This document shows positions 1-9,598 of a stretch of 61,640 nucleotides of DNA, in pieces. The translations under genes and the position numbers were made by a program. This stretch comes from Pseudoalteromonas sp. NBT06-2 (GTDB lineage: Bacteria > Pseudomonadota > Gammaproteobacteria > Enterobacterales > Alteromonadaceae): assembly GCF_002276045.1 (NCBI RefSeq), contig NZ_NQMR01000028.1, positions 1 to 61,640 of the forward strand, written 5' to 3'. The notes below the pieces were generated by a model that had not been told where the DNA came from, did not search any database, and worked only from the letters and a program-made list of their open reading frames with translations. Every line of letters starts with the position of its first letter. Position 1 is the stretch's first letter.

Positions 1-241
1 CTCAATCAACGAGAGTTAAAAGCGCTTTAGTCAAGGCATTGGTTACAGACAATGGTTACTCCCTTATCAGAACCAATAACGCAGCATAAAGCGCTTTGAA
101 ACCCGCCTAAAAAGAGCTTTTGATAATTGACACTTCGTTATTATCTCAGTTCTAAAGGGAATACCATTAATTCACTGACATACCTAGAATTGTAAAAACT
201 CATAAGCTCTGAGCGGTCACTTAATTAGCCAAATTGGTATT
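1..241. mobile_element. MITE-like repeat, copy A (left end cut off by window)
   Basis: This stretch aligns base by base, with scattered substitutions, to 35473-35741 and 40470-40737. All three share an AAGCGCTTT-containing core, a TTGGTTACAGACAAT segment and the right end GGTCACTTAATTA. The right terminal inverted repeat ends here in AATTGGTATTA at about 231-241. The left terminal repeat would lie upstream of base 1. There is no coding capacity. The element abuts and overlaps the stop codon of the diguanylate cyclase gene at 240-242. Confidence 0.8.
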
Positions 242-3200
242 AAAACTGCCATATCTTTAATTCTGACAACCCAGTTTCTAATAAGTTATTTAGTTGTATT
301 TCAATATTTTCACTATTTTCAAATTCAAAAGCATCTAGCTGTTCATCAAAAGAAAAAGTTGCATAACCGTTTCGCCCACTGTCTTTTACTCGATGTAATG
401 CTAAATCAGCAATATTAATTGAAGTTTCCCAACCAATTATTTGCCCGCCTAATAGAGGTAATGGATAAAAAGCCCAACCCATAGAGCTGGTCAATTGAAT
501 TGTTTTTCCGTTTGGCAGTGTGAAACTTTGTTCTGCAATAGATTGCCCTAAGTCTTTAACATAATGTGTTATTGCGTCACGCTTCATATCTCTTAGCAAT
601 AATAAAAACTCATCACCACTCCAGCGCACAATATAATCTGAACATTGTGTTTTACTATTGAGTAAAGCTGCGACTTGTTGTAGGCAGCTGTCGCCTGTTA
701 TAGGGCCATATGTATCATTTACTCGACTGAAGTCATCTAAGTTGATAATAAGCAATGCCATAGCCTTACCTTGCTCTTCTATGCTTGCTCTATTACGTTG
801 GAAATGTTCAATATCTTTTGGTAACTGATCAAACAAGAAACGACGACTTCTTAGACCTGTGAGTTCATCGTTATGGCTGACTTCTTTTAGTTGAGAGTTA
901 GCATTATTTAATTTATCATTGGCTGCTTTGAGTTCTTGAGTTCTTGTTTTAACCTGTTTTTCCAATTCTATTTGCTTTCGACGCTCTTGCGCACGATACA
1001 TCCGAAATATTAAATAAAATACAAAAATAAATATAGAAGTGATCATTAAACGAAAATAAACGGTTTCATCAAACGTTTTTGGTACTACGAATACAAATTG
1101 TGTATCAATAGCATCATTCCATGACTCACTTACACGTTTGACTGATAGTTCAAATACAAAAGTACCTGGTGATAAATTGGTATAAATTGCCTCTCTGCGT
1201 ATTTTGGTATAACGCCAATCGCTATCTAAGCCTATTAATTTATATCTAAATTCAATACTTTGAGGTGCATAATAATCTATTGCAGTGTATTGAATCGTGA
1301 CATTTCGCTCATCGGTATCTAATATCTTTTTAGCTGAATCGATTTGTCCAATAGATCTTTTATCCGTTATTATATGTTCAATATGTGGTGTTAACGCACC
1401 TGAACCAAAAAGTTCTATATTTTTGGGTATTTCAACTAGACCTTTTAAGCTTGAGTACCATAAAGAGCCATTTTTATCTGCGACTGCATTATGGCCAGAT
1501 CCAATACAACATTGACTTGGTTTGCCATCTAACTGGCGTTCGAGTGACGTGATCACTTGCTCTGCCTTTAAGCTATCAAGTACTTTGGGGAATTGGATCA
1601 CAGGTAAACGATATACTCCTTTATGTGTACTAACCCAAAGTTGCTGCAAGTTTTCATCAAAATGTAAACTAAAAATAGCCCCATAAGGCAAGCCGTTAGA
1701 AATATCAAACTGGCGCCACTGCTTTTTTAGGTCTCTATAAAATAGACCATCATTTAAAGTACCAATAAACGTACCGACATCTGATACCTCTACTATGCTA
1801 GTTACATGAGCACTTTCAAGTGCTGTAGAACCTCCTGTGCGCTCAATTCCTTTATCAGTAAAATAATAAGCTCCTTTTTTTGTGCCTAACCAGCCATAAG
1901 TACCTTTGTCCATAATATAAGTAATAGATTTGCTACCCCATAACTGATTGTTATATATAAAAGGTTTTAAACCACTATAAGCTTGACGAAACAAGCCTCG
2001 TACTGTGCCTATCCAGATCCCGCCTTTAGATGAAGGGGCTAAGGCTAGTACTGAGTTGTTGCGCAATGCTCTACCAGGTAACGTTTTAACTTTACCATCT
2101 TGATAATAAATAACACCACGTTCTGTGCCTAAATATAACCTTGAACCTTGAAATAACATATCATAAATAAACGAACGTCCTATCTTAGATTTTGGGATTT
2201 CATTTACATATTCATTATTTACATCAAAATAACCCACTCCACTTTGTGTTGCTGTCCAAAGAAGTCCATCAGGAGATAAAGTCACGGCGTTTATATCTTC
2301 AGTTTGCCCTGCGGTTGTTTTATGACGTTTAATATTACCGGAATGAACTTTCCATAACCCTTCACTAAAACTGGTTAACCAAATGTTTTTTTCACGATCT
2401 TGAAAAATATCTGAAAACCAAATTGTTTGACCTAACTGTGTAGGTTTAACCCATTGCCATTCACCTGAATCATCGCGATAAAATAAACGGCTATCAGAGG
2501 ACACCCACAATGCCCCATCTGCATCACTCATAAACTTATAAACAGCTTTATTATTGATATGAGGTAGTGAAAATGGCCTTATTTCTTCGGCAACATCTAA
2601 AAAATTAGCACCTAGAAAATCAAGAAAATAAGCACCTAGTTCTGAGGCTAAATAAAGATTGCCGTCAATCCATGACAAATCATAAACAATGGTTTGCCCT
2701 AAGCGCTCAGGTAAAGATACTTTTGCAGTAATTTCAAGGCGTAAAGCAGCACCAGAATCATCTGACAAATTGGTTAAACGCAATAAAAAACGATTATTTA
2801 TTAACCAAACCCCCTCTGGTGATAATGCCATTTTATTTACTGAGCCAATTAACTGACTAATTGCATTTTGCTTTTCTCTATCTGAACGGTCATGTCCTTG
2901 AGGGTCTACCCAATCACGATTAGGAGCAATGCCACTAATAATTTGATTTAAAGACTTAAACTTATTTTGATAAAATAGATATAAACCGTTTGCAGCAATC
3001 CAAATCCTTTTATCATTATCTTCTAAAATATCCCGAACTGGACCTTTGACATTATATTGGGTGAAACTGAATGATTGAGGATCAAGTCTTACTAATCCTT
3101 TTTTAGTGCCCACCCATAATAACCCCTCACTATCTAATAGTAGTTTATTGATTGAGTTATTCGGTAGAAATTTTGAATTAGAAGTCGTGTAATTTGTAAA

Positions 3201-3422
3201 TTGCTGGCCATCAAAGCGACTCAGACCAAATTGTGTACCGATCCAAATATAACCTTGTTTATCTTGAACAACACTTTTTAAAGATTGGGATGCTAAGCCA
3301 TCTAACGTACTCCATTGCTTTACAACATAATCATTAATTGAAGCAAAGGCATCTATGCTTGTGGTATTTAAAAATATAAAAATGAATACAACAAGTCTAG
3401 ATCTCACATATTGTTTGATCAC
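240..3422 (-). CDS. Sensor diguanylate cyclase: periplasmic two-component-type beta-propeller, Y_Y_Y domain, GGDEF domain
   Basis: Predicted membrane-bound enzyme making cyclic di-GMP from two GTP, controlled by a large periplasmic sensor. The 1060-residue protein has a signal peptide (about 1-26), then many propeller repeats of the type LWVGTxxGL to about residue 690. A Y_Y_Y beta domain follows (about 715-790), then a transmembrane helix near 795-815, a charged coiled coil to about 855, and a GGDEF domain beginning at DELTGLRSRR. The active-site loop reads SGDEF near residue 930 instead of GGDEF, a variant found in active enzymes. The usual RxxD inhibitory site is QCSD here, so product inhibition through it is unlikely. 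Translation starts at GTG. The gene stands alone; its TAA stop is supplied by the end of a MITE-like repeat. The sensed ligand is unknown. Confidence 0.9.
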   Translation of the reverse strand: MIKQYVRSRLVVFIFIFLNTTSIDAFASINDYVVKQWSTLDGLASQSLKSVVQDKQGYIWIGTQFGLSRFDGQQFTNYTTSNSKFLPNNSINKLLLDSEGLLWVGTKKGLVRLDPQSFSFTQYNVKGPVRDILEDNDKRIWIAANGLYLFYQNKFKSLNQIISGIAPNRDWVDPQGHDRSDREKQNAISQLIGSVNKMALSPEGVWLINNRFLLRLTNLSDDSGAALRLEITAKVSLPERLGQTIVYDLSWIDGNLYLASELGAYFLDFLGANFLDVAEEIRPFSLPHINNKAVYKFMSDADGALWVSSDSRLFYRDDSGEWQWVKPTQLGQTIWFSDIFQDREKNIWLTSFSEGLWKVHSGNIKRHKTTAGQTEDINAVTLSPDGLLWTATQSGVGYFDVNNEYVNEIPKSKIGRSFIYDMLFQGSRLYLGTERGVIYYQDGKVKTLPGRALRNNSVLALAPSSKGGIWIGTVRGLFRQAYSGLKPFIYNNQLWGSKSITYIMDKGTYGWLGTKKGAYYFTDKGIERTGGSTALESAHVTSIVEVSDVGTFIGTLNDGLFYRDLKKQWRQFDISNGLPYGAIFSLHFDENLQQLWVSTHKGVYRLPVIQFPKVLDSLKAEQVITSLERQLDGKPSQCCIGSGHNAVADKNGSLWYSSLKGLVEIPKNIELFGSGALTPHIEHIITDKRSIGQIDSAKKILDTDERNVTIQYTAIDYYAPQSIEFRYKLIGLDSDWRYTKIRREAIYTNLSPGTFVFELSVKRVSESWNDAIDTQFVFVVPKTFDETVYFRLMITSIFIFVFYLIFRMYRAQERRKQIELEKQVKTRTQELKAANDKLNNANSQLKEVSHNDELTGLRSRRFLFDQLPKDIEHFQRNRASIEEQGKAMALLIINLDDFSRVNDTYGPITGDSCLQQVAALLNSKTQCSDYIVRWSGDEFLLLLRDMKRDAITHYVKDLGQSIAEQSFTLPNGKTIQLTSSMGWAFYPLPLLGGQIIGWETSINIADLALHRVKDSGRNGYATFSFDEQLDAFEFENSENIEIQLNNLLETGLSELKIWQF

Positions 3423-3510
3423 TTAACATCTTCTTTTATTGTTATCCTAAAAAATCATAATCACTCATTAGAATATGTTTTTTATGATTATTAATTTCAA
3501 CTATGGTTAT

Positions 3511-3993
3511 TTATACTAAATAACCACTTTGAATTAAAGCTTGCAGGCAAATTAATGAAAAAATTCCAGCCAGTACATCATCTATCATAATACCAAAACC
3601 ACCAGAAACTTTTTTATCTAGCCACCTAATAGGTCCAGGTTTTACAATATCAAAAAATCGAAATAATACAAAACCAACAAGCAAAGTTTGCCAATTTATC
3701 ACAGCGCCTATCATCGTAATATAATAGCCAGCAACTTCATCCCAAACAATTGCACCATGATCATGAACACCTACATCATCAGCCGTTTTACCACATAACC
3801 AAATACCAACTATACTGATCACTAAAGCTGTAATTAACTGAATTACTATACCATATTGTACCGTTAAAAATATAAATGGTAATGCTGCAAATGTACCAAA
3901 TGTGCCTGGCGCTTTTGGTGCTAAGCCCAAACCAAATCCCAACGCTAAAAATTGATGCGGTTTTTTTAAATTAAACTGACATTTTGTACTCAA
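3511..3993 (-). CDS. pgpA: Phosphatidylglycerophosphatase A
   Basis: Inner-membrane phosphatase converting phosphatidylglycerophosphate to phosphatidylglycerol. The 160-residue protein has the PgpA hallmarks: GLGLAPKAPGTFGTF near residue 25, a WDEVAGYYI motif mid-protein, and RFFDIVKPGPIRWLDKK with GGFGIMIDDVLAG near the C-terminus, plus several hydrophobic segments. The start is a TTG preceded at 7 nt by AAGG; an in-frame stop lies two codons upstream, so no longer form is possible. It lies 9 nt after thiL and is the last gene of the nrdR-rib-nusB-thiL-pgpA cluster, the common gammaproteobacterial arrangement. Confidence 0.95.
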   Translation of the reverse strand: MSTKCQFNLKKPHQFLALGFGLGLAPKAPGTFGTFAALPFIFLTVQYGIVIQLITALVISIVGIWLCGKTADDVGVHDHGAIVWDEVAGYYITMIGAVINWQTLLVGFVLFRFFDIVKPGPIRWLDKKVSGGFGIMIDDVLAGIFSLICLQALIQSGYLV

Positions 3994-4002
3994 AACTCAC
4001 CC

Positions 4003-4965
4003 TTATGAAAAATGTTGATAGCCTTTTACTTTCATCTCAAAGCGCTCTTCATTTTGGAGCAACTCTATTTCACCTTCATTGCCTTTAATTTGCCCGATGC
4101 AAACAGCATCAACACCATATTGGCGTAAGTTAATTTCTAGCATACCTTTATTGTCTTCAGGGACAGTAAACAATAACTCATAGTCATCTCCATAAGCTAA
4201 CGCATATGGTAAATATTCATCTTGAGTTAAAGCTTCTTTCAATACCTCAGATACAGGTACTTTCTCTACATTAATGCTTGCGCCTACACCTGATAAATCA
4301 AGTATATGCTGTAAGTCAGCAATTAAGCCATCAGAAATATCAATAGCTGACGATGCTAAACCACGCAATACTTGTCCTGCTGCCACTCTAGGACTTGGAT
4401 ATTCAAAACGTTTTTTAACGCTTTCTAATTGCCTTGGAGAAAGGTTATGTTTGCCCTTTTGTGCCTCAATAGCAACACCTGAATCACCTAACTGCCCAGA
4501 AACATAAATCCAATCACCATTTTTAGCTCCTGAGCGTGTTAACGCTTTTCCTGTTGGTACAGTGCCTTTAGCACAAACACTGATTGTTAAAGGCCCTTTC
4601 GTGGTATCACCTCCAATAATCTGAACATTAAAATATTCAGCTATTTCATGCATACCAGCAGTGAATTCTTCTAACCATTGAATATCAGCTTCAGGTAATG
4701 TAAGTGCTAAAGAGATCCAAGCAGGTTCAGCCCCCATCGCGGCTAAATCACTTAAATTTACCGCAAGTGCTCTATGACCTAAAGCGCGAGGATCTATATC
4801 AGGAAAAAAATGTACACCCGATACAAGCGTGTCTGTTGTAACAACTAATTGACAGTTTTCAGGAACAGTTACAACTGCACCATCATCACCTATACCTAAA
4901 TCCACATCTTTACGCGTAATACCGTTATTCTTGAAAAAACGGCTGATTAATTCAAATTCGTCCAT
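4003..4965 (-). CDS. thiL: Thiamine-monophosphate kinase
   Basis: ATP-dependent kinase making thiamine diphosphate from thiamine monophosphate. The sequence begins MDEFELISRFF and contains LGIGDDGAVV, TTDTLVSGVHFF, the metal-binding GGDTTKGPL and AIDISDGLIADLQH, all typical of ThiL/PurM-superfamily ATP-binding proteins. Length is 320 residues, normal for the family. I chose the ATG at 4965 over a TTG two codons upstream because homologues begin at MxEFELI. There is no clear Shine-Dalgarno sequence: the T-run of a terminator-like hairpin (4975-4992) sits directly before the start. It lies between nusB and pgpA. Confidence 0.96.
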   Translation of the reverse strand: MDEFELISRFFKNNGITRKDVDLGIGDDGAVVTVPENCQLVVTTDTLVSGVHFFPDIDPRALGHRALAVNLSDLAAMGAEPAWISLALTLPEADIQWLEEFTAGMHEIAEYFNVQIIGGDTTKGPLTISVCAKGTVPTGKALTRSGAKNGDWIYVSGQLGDSGVAIEAQKGKHNLSPRQLESVKKRFEYPSPRVAAGQVLRGLASSAIDISDGLIADLQHILDLSGVGASINVEKVPVSEVLKEALTQDEYLPYALAYGDDYELLFTVPEDNKGMLEINLRQYGVDAVCIGQIKGNEGEIELLQNEERFEMKVKGYQHFS

Positions 4966-4972
4966 ACACAAA

Positions 4973-4998
4973 AAAGCCGGCGGTGGCCGGCTCCCTTA
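4973..4998 (-). terminator. GC-rich hairpin with T-run between nusB and thiL
   Basis: On the minus strand AGCCGG and CCGGCT pair around a six-base loop and are followed by six T. This looks like an intrinsic terminator after nusB, but the T-run ends only a few bases before the thiL ATG, so it may attenuate or only partly terminate. Confidence 0.7.
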
Positions 4999-5021
4999 AT
5001 TTAATAAATGACTATTAGGAA

Positions 5022-5432
5022 CTAAGCTCGTAAATCTTTAACAGCTTTATCTAAAACACCGTTAACAAATTTATGACTGTCTTCTGCACCAAATAATTTA
5101 GCTAATTCAATTGATTCATTAATAGCTACTTTATATGGGACATCTTCGCGGAATTTAAGTTCATATCCAGATAAACGTAAAATCGCTTTTTCAACCATAT
5201 CTAAGTCGTCAAAAGGACGCGCTAAATGCGGTGATAATATATCATCTAATTGTGCATGATGTACCGATACACCGCGTGCTAGATCTTGAAAATATTCTAC
5301 ATCCATTTTAGTGACATCATTTTCTAAAAGCATATATTGTTCGATCGTAGCAATTGCGTTACCGCTTAATTGCCAAGAATAAATTGCTTGCAACGCTAAT
5401 ATGCGTGCTTTACGTCTTGCAGCTGGTTTCAC
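5022..5432 (-). CDS. nusB: Transcription antitermination factor NusB
   Basis: RNA-binding protein that joins NusE (S10) at boxA for rRNA antitermination. The 136-residue all-helical sequence starts with the basic segment [20 protein letters not shown] and holds the NusB signatures DDILSPHL and [14 protein letters not shown]. The C-terminal [14 protein letters not shown] is also typical. The start is GTG with GGAG five bases upstream. It is nine bases from ribH, as in many gammaproteobacteria where ribH and nusB are cotranscribed. Confidence 0.97.
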   Translation of the reverse strand: MKPAARRKARILALQAIYSWQLSGNAIATIEQYMLLENDVTKMDVEYFQDLARGVSVHHAQLDDILSPHLARPFDDLDMVEKAILRLSGYELKFREDVPYKVAINESIELAKLFGAEDSHKFVNGVLDKAVKDLRA

Positions 5433-5441
5433 AAGGGCTCC

Positions 5442-5906
5442 TTAAATTTTATCTAATACATTAACCATTTCTAGTGCACTTAAAGCAGCTTCACCACCTT
5501 TATTGCCCATTTTAGTACCCGCGCGCTCAATAGCCTGTTCAATACTTTCAGTTGTTAGTACACCAAATGCAACAGGAATATCATAGTTAATAGATACTTG
5601 CGCCAAGCCTTTGTTTGACTCACCAGCTACTAAATCGAAATGTGGTGTACCACCTCTAATCACAACACCTAATGCAATTATTGCATCATATTCTTTTTTA
5701 GCTGCAATACGTTGTGCAGCTAATGGAAGCTCTACAGCACCTGGAACATAAACGACAGTGATATCGTCATCACTTACATTACCAGTGCGTTTTAATACAT
5801 CTACAGCACCTTGCAATAAACTACTTCCGATAAAATCATTAAAACGAGAAATAACAATGGCAAATTTTTTGCCTGGGCACTGCATATTGCCTTCAATAAT
5901 TTTCAT
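5442..5906 (-). CDS. ribH: 6,7-dimethyl-8-ribityllumazine synthase
   Basis: Cytoplasmic enzyme (lumazine synthase) condensing 5-amino-6-ribitylamino-uracil with dihydroxybutanone phosphate, the penultimate riboflavin step. Visible family motifs are VISRFNDFI near the N-terminus, [26 protein letters not shown] with the catalytic His, and the C-terminal GNKGGEAA. Length 154 residues is normal. It is preceded by a 121-bp gap after ribB that contains a small GCGCGATAGCGC-type hairpin and no gene. Confidence 0.97.
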   Translation of the reverse strand: MKIIEGNMQCPGKKFAIVISRFNDFIGSSLLQGAVDVLKRTGNVSDDDITVVYVPGAVELPLAAQRIAAKKEYDAIIALGVVIRGGTPHFDLVAGESNKGLAQVSINYDIPVAFGVLTTESIEQAIERAGTKMGNKGGEAALSALEMVNVLDKI

Positions 5907-6027
5907 TTATAACCTCTGAATTGGGTTTATAGCTTGCGCGATAGCGCTATAAATAATCTGGCGCGCATTATAACACAAAAAAACAGCCGAATTTAAATTA
6001 GCTATTTAATTTATTGTTTGATCTTTG

Positions 6028-7146
6028 TTAGTCTTTTGGTGGTTCAACATATTCAACTACCTCTAGGCCAAAGCCTGAAATAGCATGATATTTTTTAGGT
6101 AAACTCATCAATCGCATTTTATGAATATCTAAATCAGCTAAAATTTGTGAACCCACACCAACAGTACGGGATGTACCTTGGAATTTTTTTAATTGACCTG
6201 ACTCACCTTTATCTTGCGCTTCAAACGCTTGAACGATACCCGTTAGTTCATCCATCGATTCTTGGCGGCCTAATATTACTAAAGCGCCACCTTCCTGCGC
6301 GATATACTTCATTGCAGAATTAAGTGTCCAGCTGCGATCGGCAACACGATCTGATTGTAAAATATCATTAAATGTACTTTGTAAATGAACACGCACTAAA
6401 GTTGATTCGTCTTCTTTTATTTCACCATTAAGCAATACATAATGTAATTGGTTATCGATAGTATCTTGGTAAGTAACCAAATCAAAATCACCGTATTCCG
6501 TTGGTAATTTACACTTAGCAACACGTTCAATTGTCGCTTCGTTTAAGTTACGGTATTCAATTAAATCAGCAATAGTACCAATTTTAATACTATGTTCTTT
6601 AGCAAAAATTTCTAAATCAGGGCGACGTGCCATCGTGCCATCAACATTTAATATCTCTACAATCACAGATGATGGTTCACAGCCTGCTAAACGTGCAATA
6701 TCACAACCTGCTTCAGTATGTCCAGCTCGAGTTAAAACACCACCAGCTTGCGCCATAATAGGGAAAATGTGACCTGGTTGAACAATATCTTCTGGCACTG
6801 CGCCTTTTGCGATAGCTGCTTGCACTGTACGTGCACGATCTGCTGCAGAAATACCTGTTGTCACACCTTTGGATGCTTCAATAGACATCGTAAAGTTAGT
6901 AGAAAAAGCAGCACCATTTTGACTTACCATAAGTGGCAACTTAAGTTGCTCACAACGCTCTTGAGTTAATGTTAAACAAATTAAACCTCGACCATGCGTT
7001 GCCATAAAGTTAATAGCATCAGCACTAATATGCTCTGATGCCATTATTAAATCACCTTCATTTTCTCGGTCTTCGTCATCCATTAGGATAACCATTTTAC
7101 CTAGACGAATATCTTCTATTATTTCTGCTGCACTGTTTAGATTCAT
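6028..7146 (-). CDS. ribB: 3,4-dihydroxy-2-butanone-4-phosphate synthase with degenerate GTP cyclohydrolase II domain (RibBX type)
   Basis: The N-terminal domain (about 1-200) makes dihydroxybutanone phosphate from ribulose 5-phosphate; it has [19 protein letters not shown] and [13 protein letters not shown], with the acidic and His active-site residues intact. The C-terminal domain (about 205-366) resembles GTP cyclohydrolase II, but where active enzymes have CLTGD and a second Cys pair binding zinc this protein reads LQSTFND with no cysteines. It should not be a working cyclohydrolase. This matches the RibBX variant known in proteobacteria, and a separate ribA is expected elsewhere in the genome. 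It lies between ribC and ribH in the riboflavin operon. Confidence 0.93.
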   Translation of the reverse strand: MNLNSAAEIIEDIRLGKMVILMDDEDRENEGDLIMASEHISADAINFMATHGRGLICLTLTQERCEQLKLPLMVSQNGAAFSTNFTMSIEASKGVTTGISAADRARTVQAAIAKGAVPEDIVQPGHIFPIMAQAGGVLTRAGHTEAGCDIARLAGCEPSSVIVEILNVDGTMARRPDLEIFAKEHSIKIGTIADLIEYRNLNEATIERVAKCKLPTEYGDFDLVTYQDTIDNQLHYVLLNGEIKEDESTLVRVHLQSTFNDILQSDRVADRSWTLNSAMKYIAQEGGALVILGRQESMDELTGIVQAFEAQDKGESGQLKKFQGTSRTVGVGSQILADLDIHKMRLMSLPKKYHAISGFGLEVVEYVEPPKD

Positions 7147-7163
7147 TGGTAACTCGCTACTTC

Positions 7164-7847
7164 TTATTTGATAAAGCCAGCTTGAGCTAATAGATCAAGC
7201 GATACGTTGTCTGACGCATTTTGTTGCGTACTTTGTTCTGTTTTTGGTGCTAAAATCAACCTTTCTAAATATCTTGCAAGTTGATCGACTTCTAAATTAA
7301 CCCTTGTACCCACTTTCAAATCAACAATCGTTGTTTGCTCAGCTGTATGCGGCACTATCGTTAATTTAAAACGGTTATGTGTTTCTTCATCAGGGGCTGC
7401 ATTAACAGTTAAACTAATGCCATCAATACACACCGAACCTTTATAAGGAATATATTTTAAAAGCTGACTTGGCGCAGATAGCCAATAATCAACTGCTCTT
7501 GCATTTTGTTCTACGGCAACAATTTTAGCAATACCATCAACATGACCAGAGACTAAATGACCACCTAATCTAGAATTTGGTGTCAGTGCTTTTTCTAAAT
7601 TAACTTTTTGCCCCATTTTATAATGTACAAAACCTGTTAATTCTAATGTTTCTTTTGAAACATCAGCGCTAAATGTATTTTGTTGCAATGACACAACGGT
7701 CAAACATACGCCATTAGTCGCGATGCTATCACCTAGCTTTACATCACTAAAATCAAGTGTCTCTGTATAAATAGTAACGGCTAAGTCACCGCCTTTATTT
7801 TGTAAAGCTGTAATACGACCTGTTGCTTCAATAATACCTGTAAACAT
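7164..7847 (-). CDS. ribC: Riboflavin synthase, alpha subunit
   Basis: Dismutates two 6,7-dimethyl-8-ribityllumazine molecules into riboflavin. The 227-residue protein opens with [10 protein letters not shown] and has two lumazine-binding repeats: first [10 protein letters not shown] and [11 protein letters not shown], then [10 protein letters not shown] and a degenerate second copy. This two-fold repeat and the length identify the family (called ribE or ribC in different genomes). The C-terminal 25 residues form a variable tail. It is 14 bp downstream of ribD and 17 bp upstream of ribB. Confidence 0.96.
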   Translation of the reverse strand: MFTGIIEATGRITALQNKGGDLAVTIYTETLDFSDVKLGDSIATNGVCLTVVSLQQNTFSADVSKETLELTGFVHYKMGQKVNLEKALTPNSRLGGHLVSGHVDGIAKIVAVEQNARAVDYWLSAPSQLLKYIPYKGSVCIDGISLTVNAAPDEETHNRFKLTIVPHTAEQTTIVDLKVGTRVNLEVDQLARYLERLILAPKTEQSTQQNASDNVSLDLLAQAGFIK

Positions 7848-7861
7848 GGTTTTACCTTTAT

Positions 7862-8998
7862 TTAACCTGCTTCTTTATTAGAAAAGGCTGTTATTCGTAA
7901 ATCTTCACCCATCATAACTACATCTGAAAACGTCAACTTAGTAACCTGCGACATATTTGTACATTCAGGTAAATTAACCAAACCTTTGTTACAATCACCC
8001 ATCAACTTAGGCGCGATATAAAAAATATACTGATCAATTAAATTAAGTTCAGCGAATTTACCAGCCAGTGTATGACCGGCTTCTAAAAAAAGATTATTTA
8101 TATTGTGTGAAGCAAGCATCGTTAATGCAATGCTTAAATCTACTTTGCCATTACATTCTGGTACAAGCATATGATTAACAAAATGAGGCCACTGTAATGA
8201 TTTTTCAAGCTTAGTGGTTAAAATAATTATAGGGCTAGGAATAGCAAAAAAAGCTAAATCAGGTGTGAGTCTATTTTGCGAATCAATCACAATACGTATT
8301 GGCTGTCGTAATTCATTTTCAGTTATATGTAAATCTGCAAATTCCGTTTCCATTAACGATTTATAACGTACATTCATTTTAGCATTATCAACAATAACGG
8401 TATCTGCTCCCGTTAATATCGCACAGCTTTGCGCTCTTAAATTTTGTACATCTTGACGAGCTTGAGGGCCAGTGATCCATTTACTTTGGCCATTATTTAA
8501 TGCTGTTCTACCATCGAGGCTCGAAGCAAGCTTGCAAGTAACAAAAGGTTTAGCTGTTTTCATTCTTGTTAAAAAACCAATGTTAAGTGCTACTGCTTGT
8601 TGCTCCATTAAACCAAATGCGGTTTCAATACCTGCATCGTTTAATATTGCCAAACCTTTACCACTCACTTTAGGATTAGGATCCACCATAGCCGATATGA
8701 CTTTTATTACGCCTGCTTTTTTTAAACCTTCAGCACAAGGAGGTGTACGCCCAAAGTGACTACATGGCTCAAGGGTTACATAAGCTGTTGCACCTTTTGT
8801 TTTTTCACCGGCCATTAAAATTGCATTTACTTCAGCATGACCTTGCCCTGCTTTAACATGAAAGCCTTCACCAACGATTTCATCATTTTTAACTAAAACA
8901 CAGCCCACATTTGGGTTAGGTGTTGTGGTATAACGTCCTTTTTTTGCCAGCTCGATTGCCCTGGCCATATAAGCATGATCTTCTGGAGTAAACTGCAT
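7862..8998 (-). CDS. ribD: Bifunctional diaminohydroxyphosphoribosylaminopyrimidine deaminase / 5-amino-6-(5-phosphoribosylamino)uracil reductase
   Basis: Catalyses the second and third steps of riboflavin synthesis. The N-terminal deaminase (about 1-145) has the zinc motif HAEVNAI and PCSHFGRTPPCAE. The reductase domain (about 150-370) has KLASSLDGRTAL, SKWITGPQARQDV and a C-terminal LFLEAGHTLAGKF. I chose the ATG at 8998, giving MQFTPEDHAYMARAIELA, which matches homologue starts; the open frame extends ten codons further upstream without support. It directly follows nrdR and heads the rib genes. No FMN riboswitch is seen upstream. Confidence 0.96.
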   Translation of the reverse strand: MQFTPEDHAYMARAIELAKKGRYTTTPNPNVGCVLVKNDEIVGEGFHVKAGQGHAEVNAILMAGEKTKGATAYVTLEPCSHFGRTPPCAEGLKKAGVIKVISAMVDPNPKVSGKGLAILNDAGIETAFGLMEQQAVALNIGFLTRMKTAKPFVTCKLASSLDGRTALNNGQSKWITGPQARQDVQNLRAQSCAILTGADTVIVDNAKMNVRYKSLMETEFADLHITENELRQPIRIVIDSQNRLTPDLAFFAIPSPIIILTTKLEKSLQWPHFVNHMLVPECNGKVDLSIALTMLASHNINNLFLEAGHTLAGKFAELNLIDQYIFYIAPKLMGDCNKGLVNLPECTNMSQVTKLTFSDVVMMGEDLRITAFSNKEAG

Positions 8999-9060
8999 TT
9001 TTATTATTCCTAACAAAACCGTAACCACGCTGTGGCATTAAATAAATTTGCGTAGTCAAT

Positions 9061-9510
9061 TTATTCGCCTAAACGCGCTATTTCTTCACCAAACTCTTTA
9101 ATATCTTCAAATGAGCGATAAACCGAAGCAAAACGTACATAAGCGACTTTATCTAATTTTTTTAGTGCATCCATTATGAATTCACCCACAAGGTGACTTG
9201 ATATCTCTCTTTCACCCGTTGCTCTTAATTGAGATTTTATAGCATGTACTACATCATCAACTTGCTCAGTACTGACTGGTCTTTTTTCAAGTGCGCGATT
9301 TAGTCCATTTAAGAGCTTATCTTCATTAAACGGTTCTCTACTACCATCTTGCTTCACAACACGTGGCATGACCAACTCTGCAGTTTCAAATGTAGTATAA
9401 CGCTCATGACAGTCATTACATTCACGACGGCGACGAACCTGATGACCGTTACCGACCAAACGAGAATCAATCACTTTAGTATCTCTTACTGAACAAAATG
9501 GGCAGTACAT
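9061..9510 (-). CDS. nrdR: Transcriptional repressor NrdR
   Basis: ATP/dATP-binding zinc-ribbon repressor of ribonucleotide reductase genes. The N-terminal zinc ribbon has CPFC and CNDC pairs, followed by an ATP-cone domain (about 49-139) with the [11 protein letters not shown] motif. Length 149 residues is standard. It is the first gene of the nrdR-ribD cluster, the usual gammaproteobacterial neighbourhood. Its own target boxes are expected at nrd operons, which are not in this window. Confidence 0.97.
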   Translation of the reverse strand: MYCPFCSVRDTKVIDSRLVGNGHQVRRRRECNDCHERYTTFETAELVMPRVVKQDGSREPFNEDKLLNGLNRALEKRPVSTEQVDDVVHAIKSQLRATGEREISSHLVGEFIMDALKKLDKVAYVRFASVYRSFEDIKEFGEEIARLGE

Positions 9511-9598
9511 AATAAAAATTATCCGAATGTTGATTTAAGGTCGCTACGCGACAAAATAATTTAGGGAACAAAAAGAACATTGTAACAAAAGAGTTGCT

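Noticed and set aside
5907..6027. Possible FMN riboswitch in the riboflavin cluster
   Set aside because: The ribH-ribB gap (121 bp) and the nrdR-ribD gap are too short and lack the conserved RFN helices; only a small GCGC hairpin is present.
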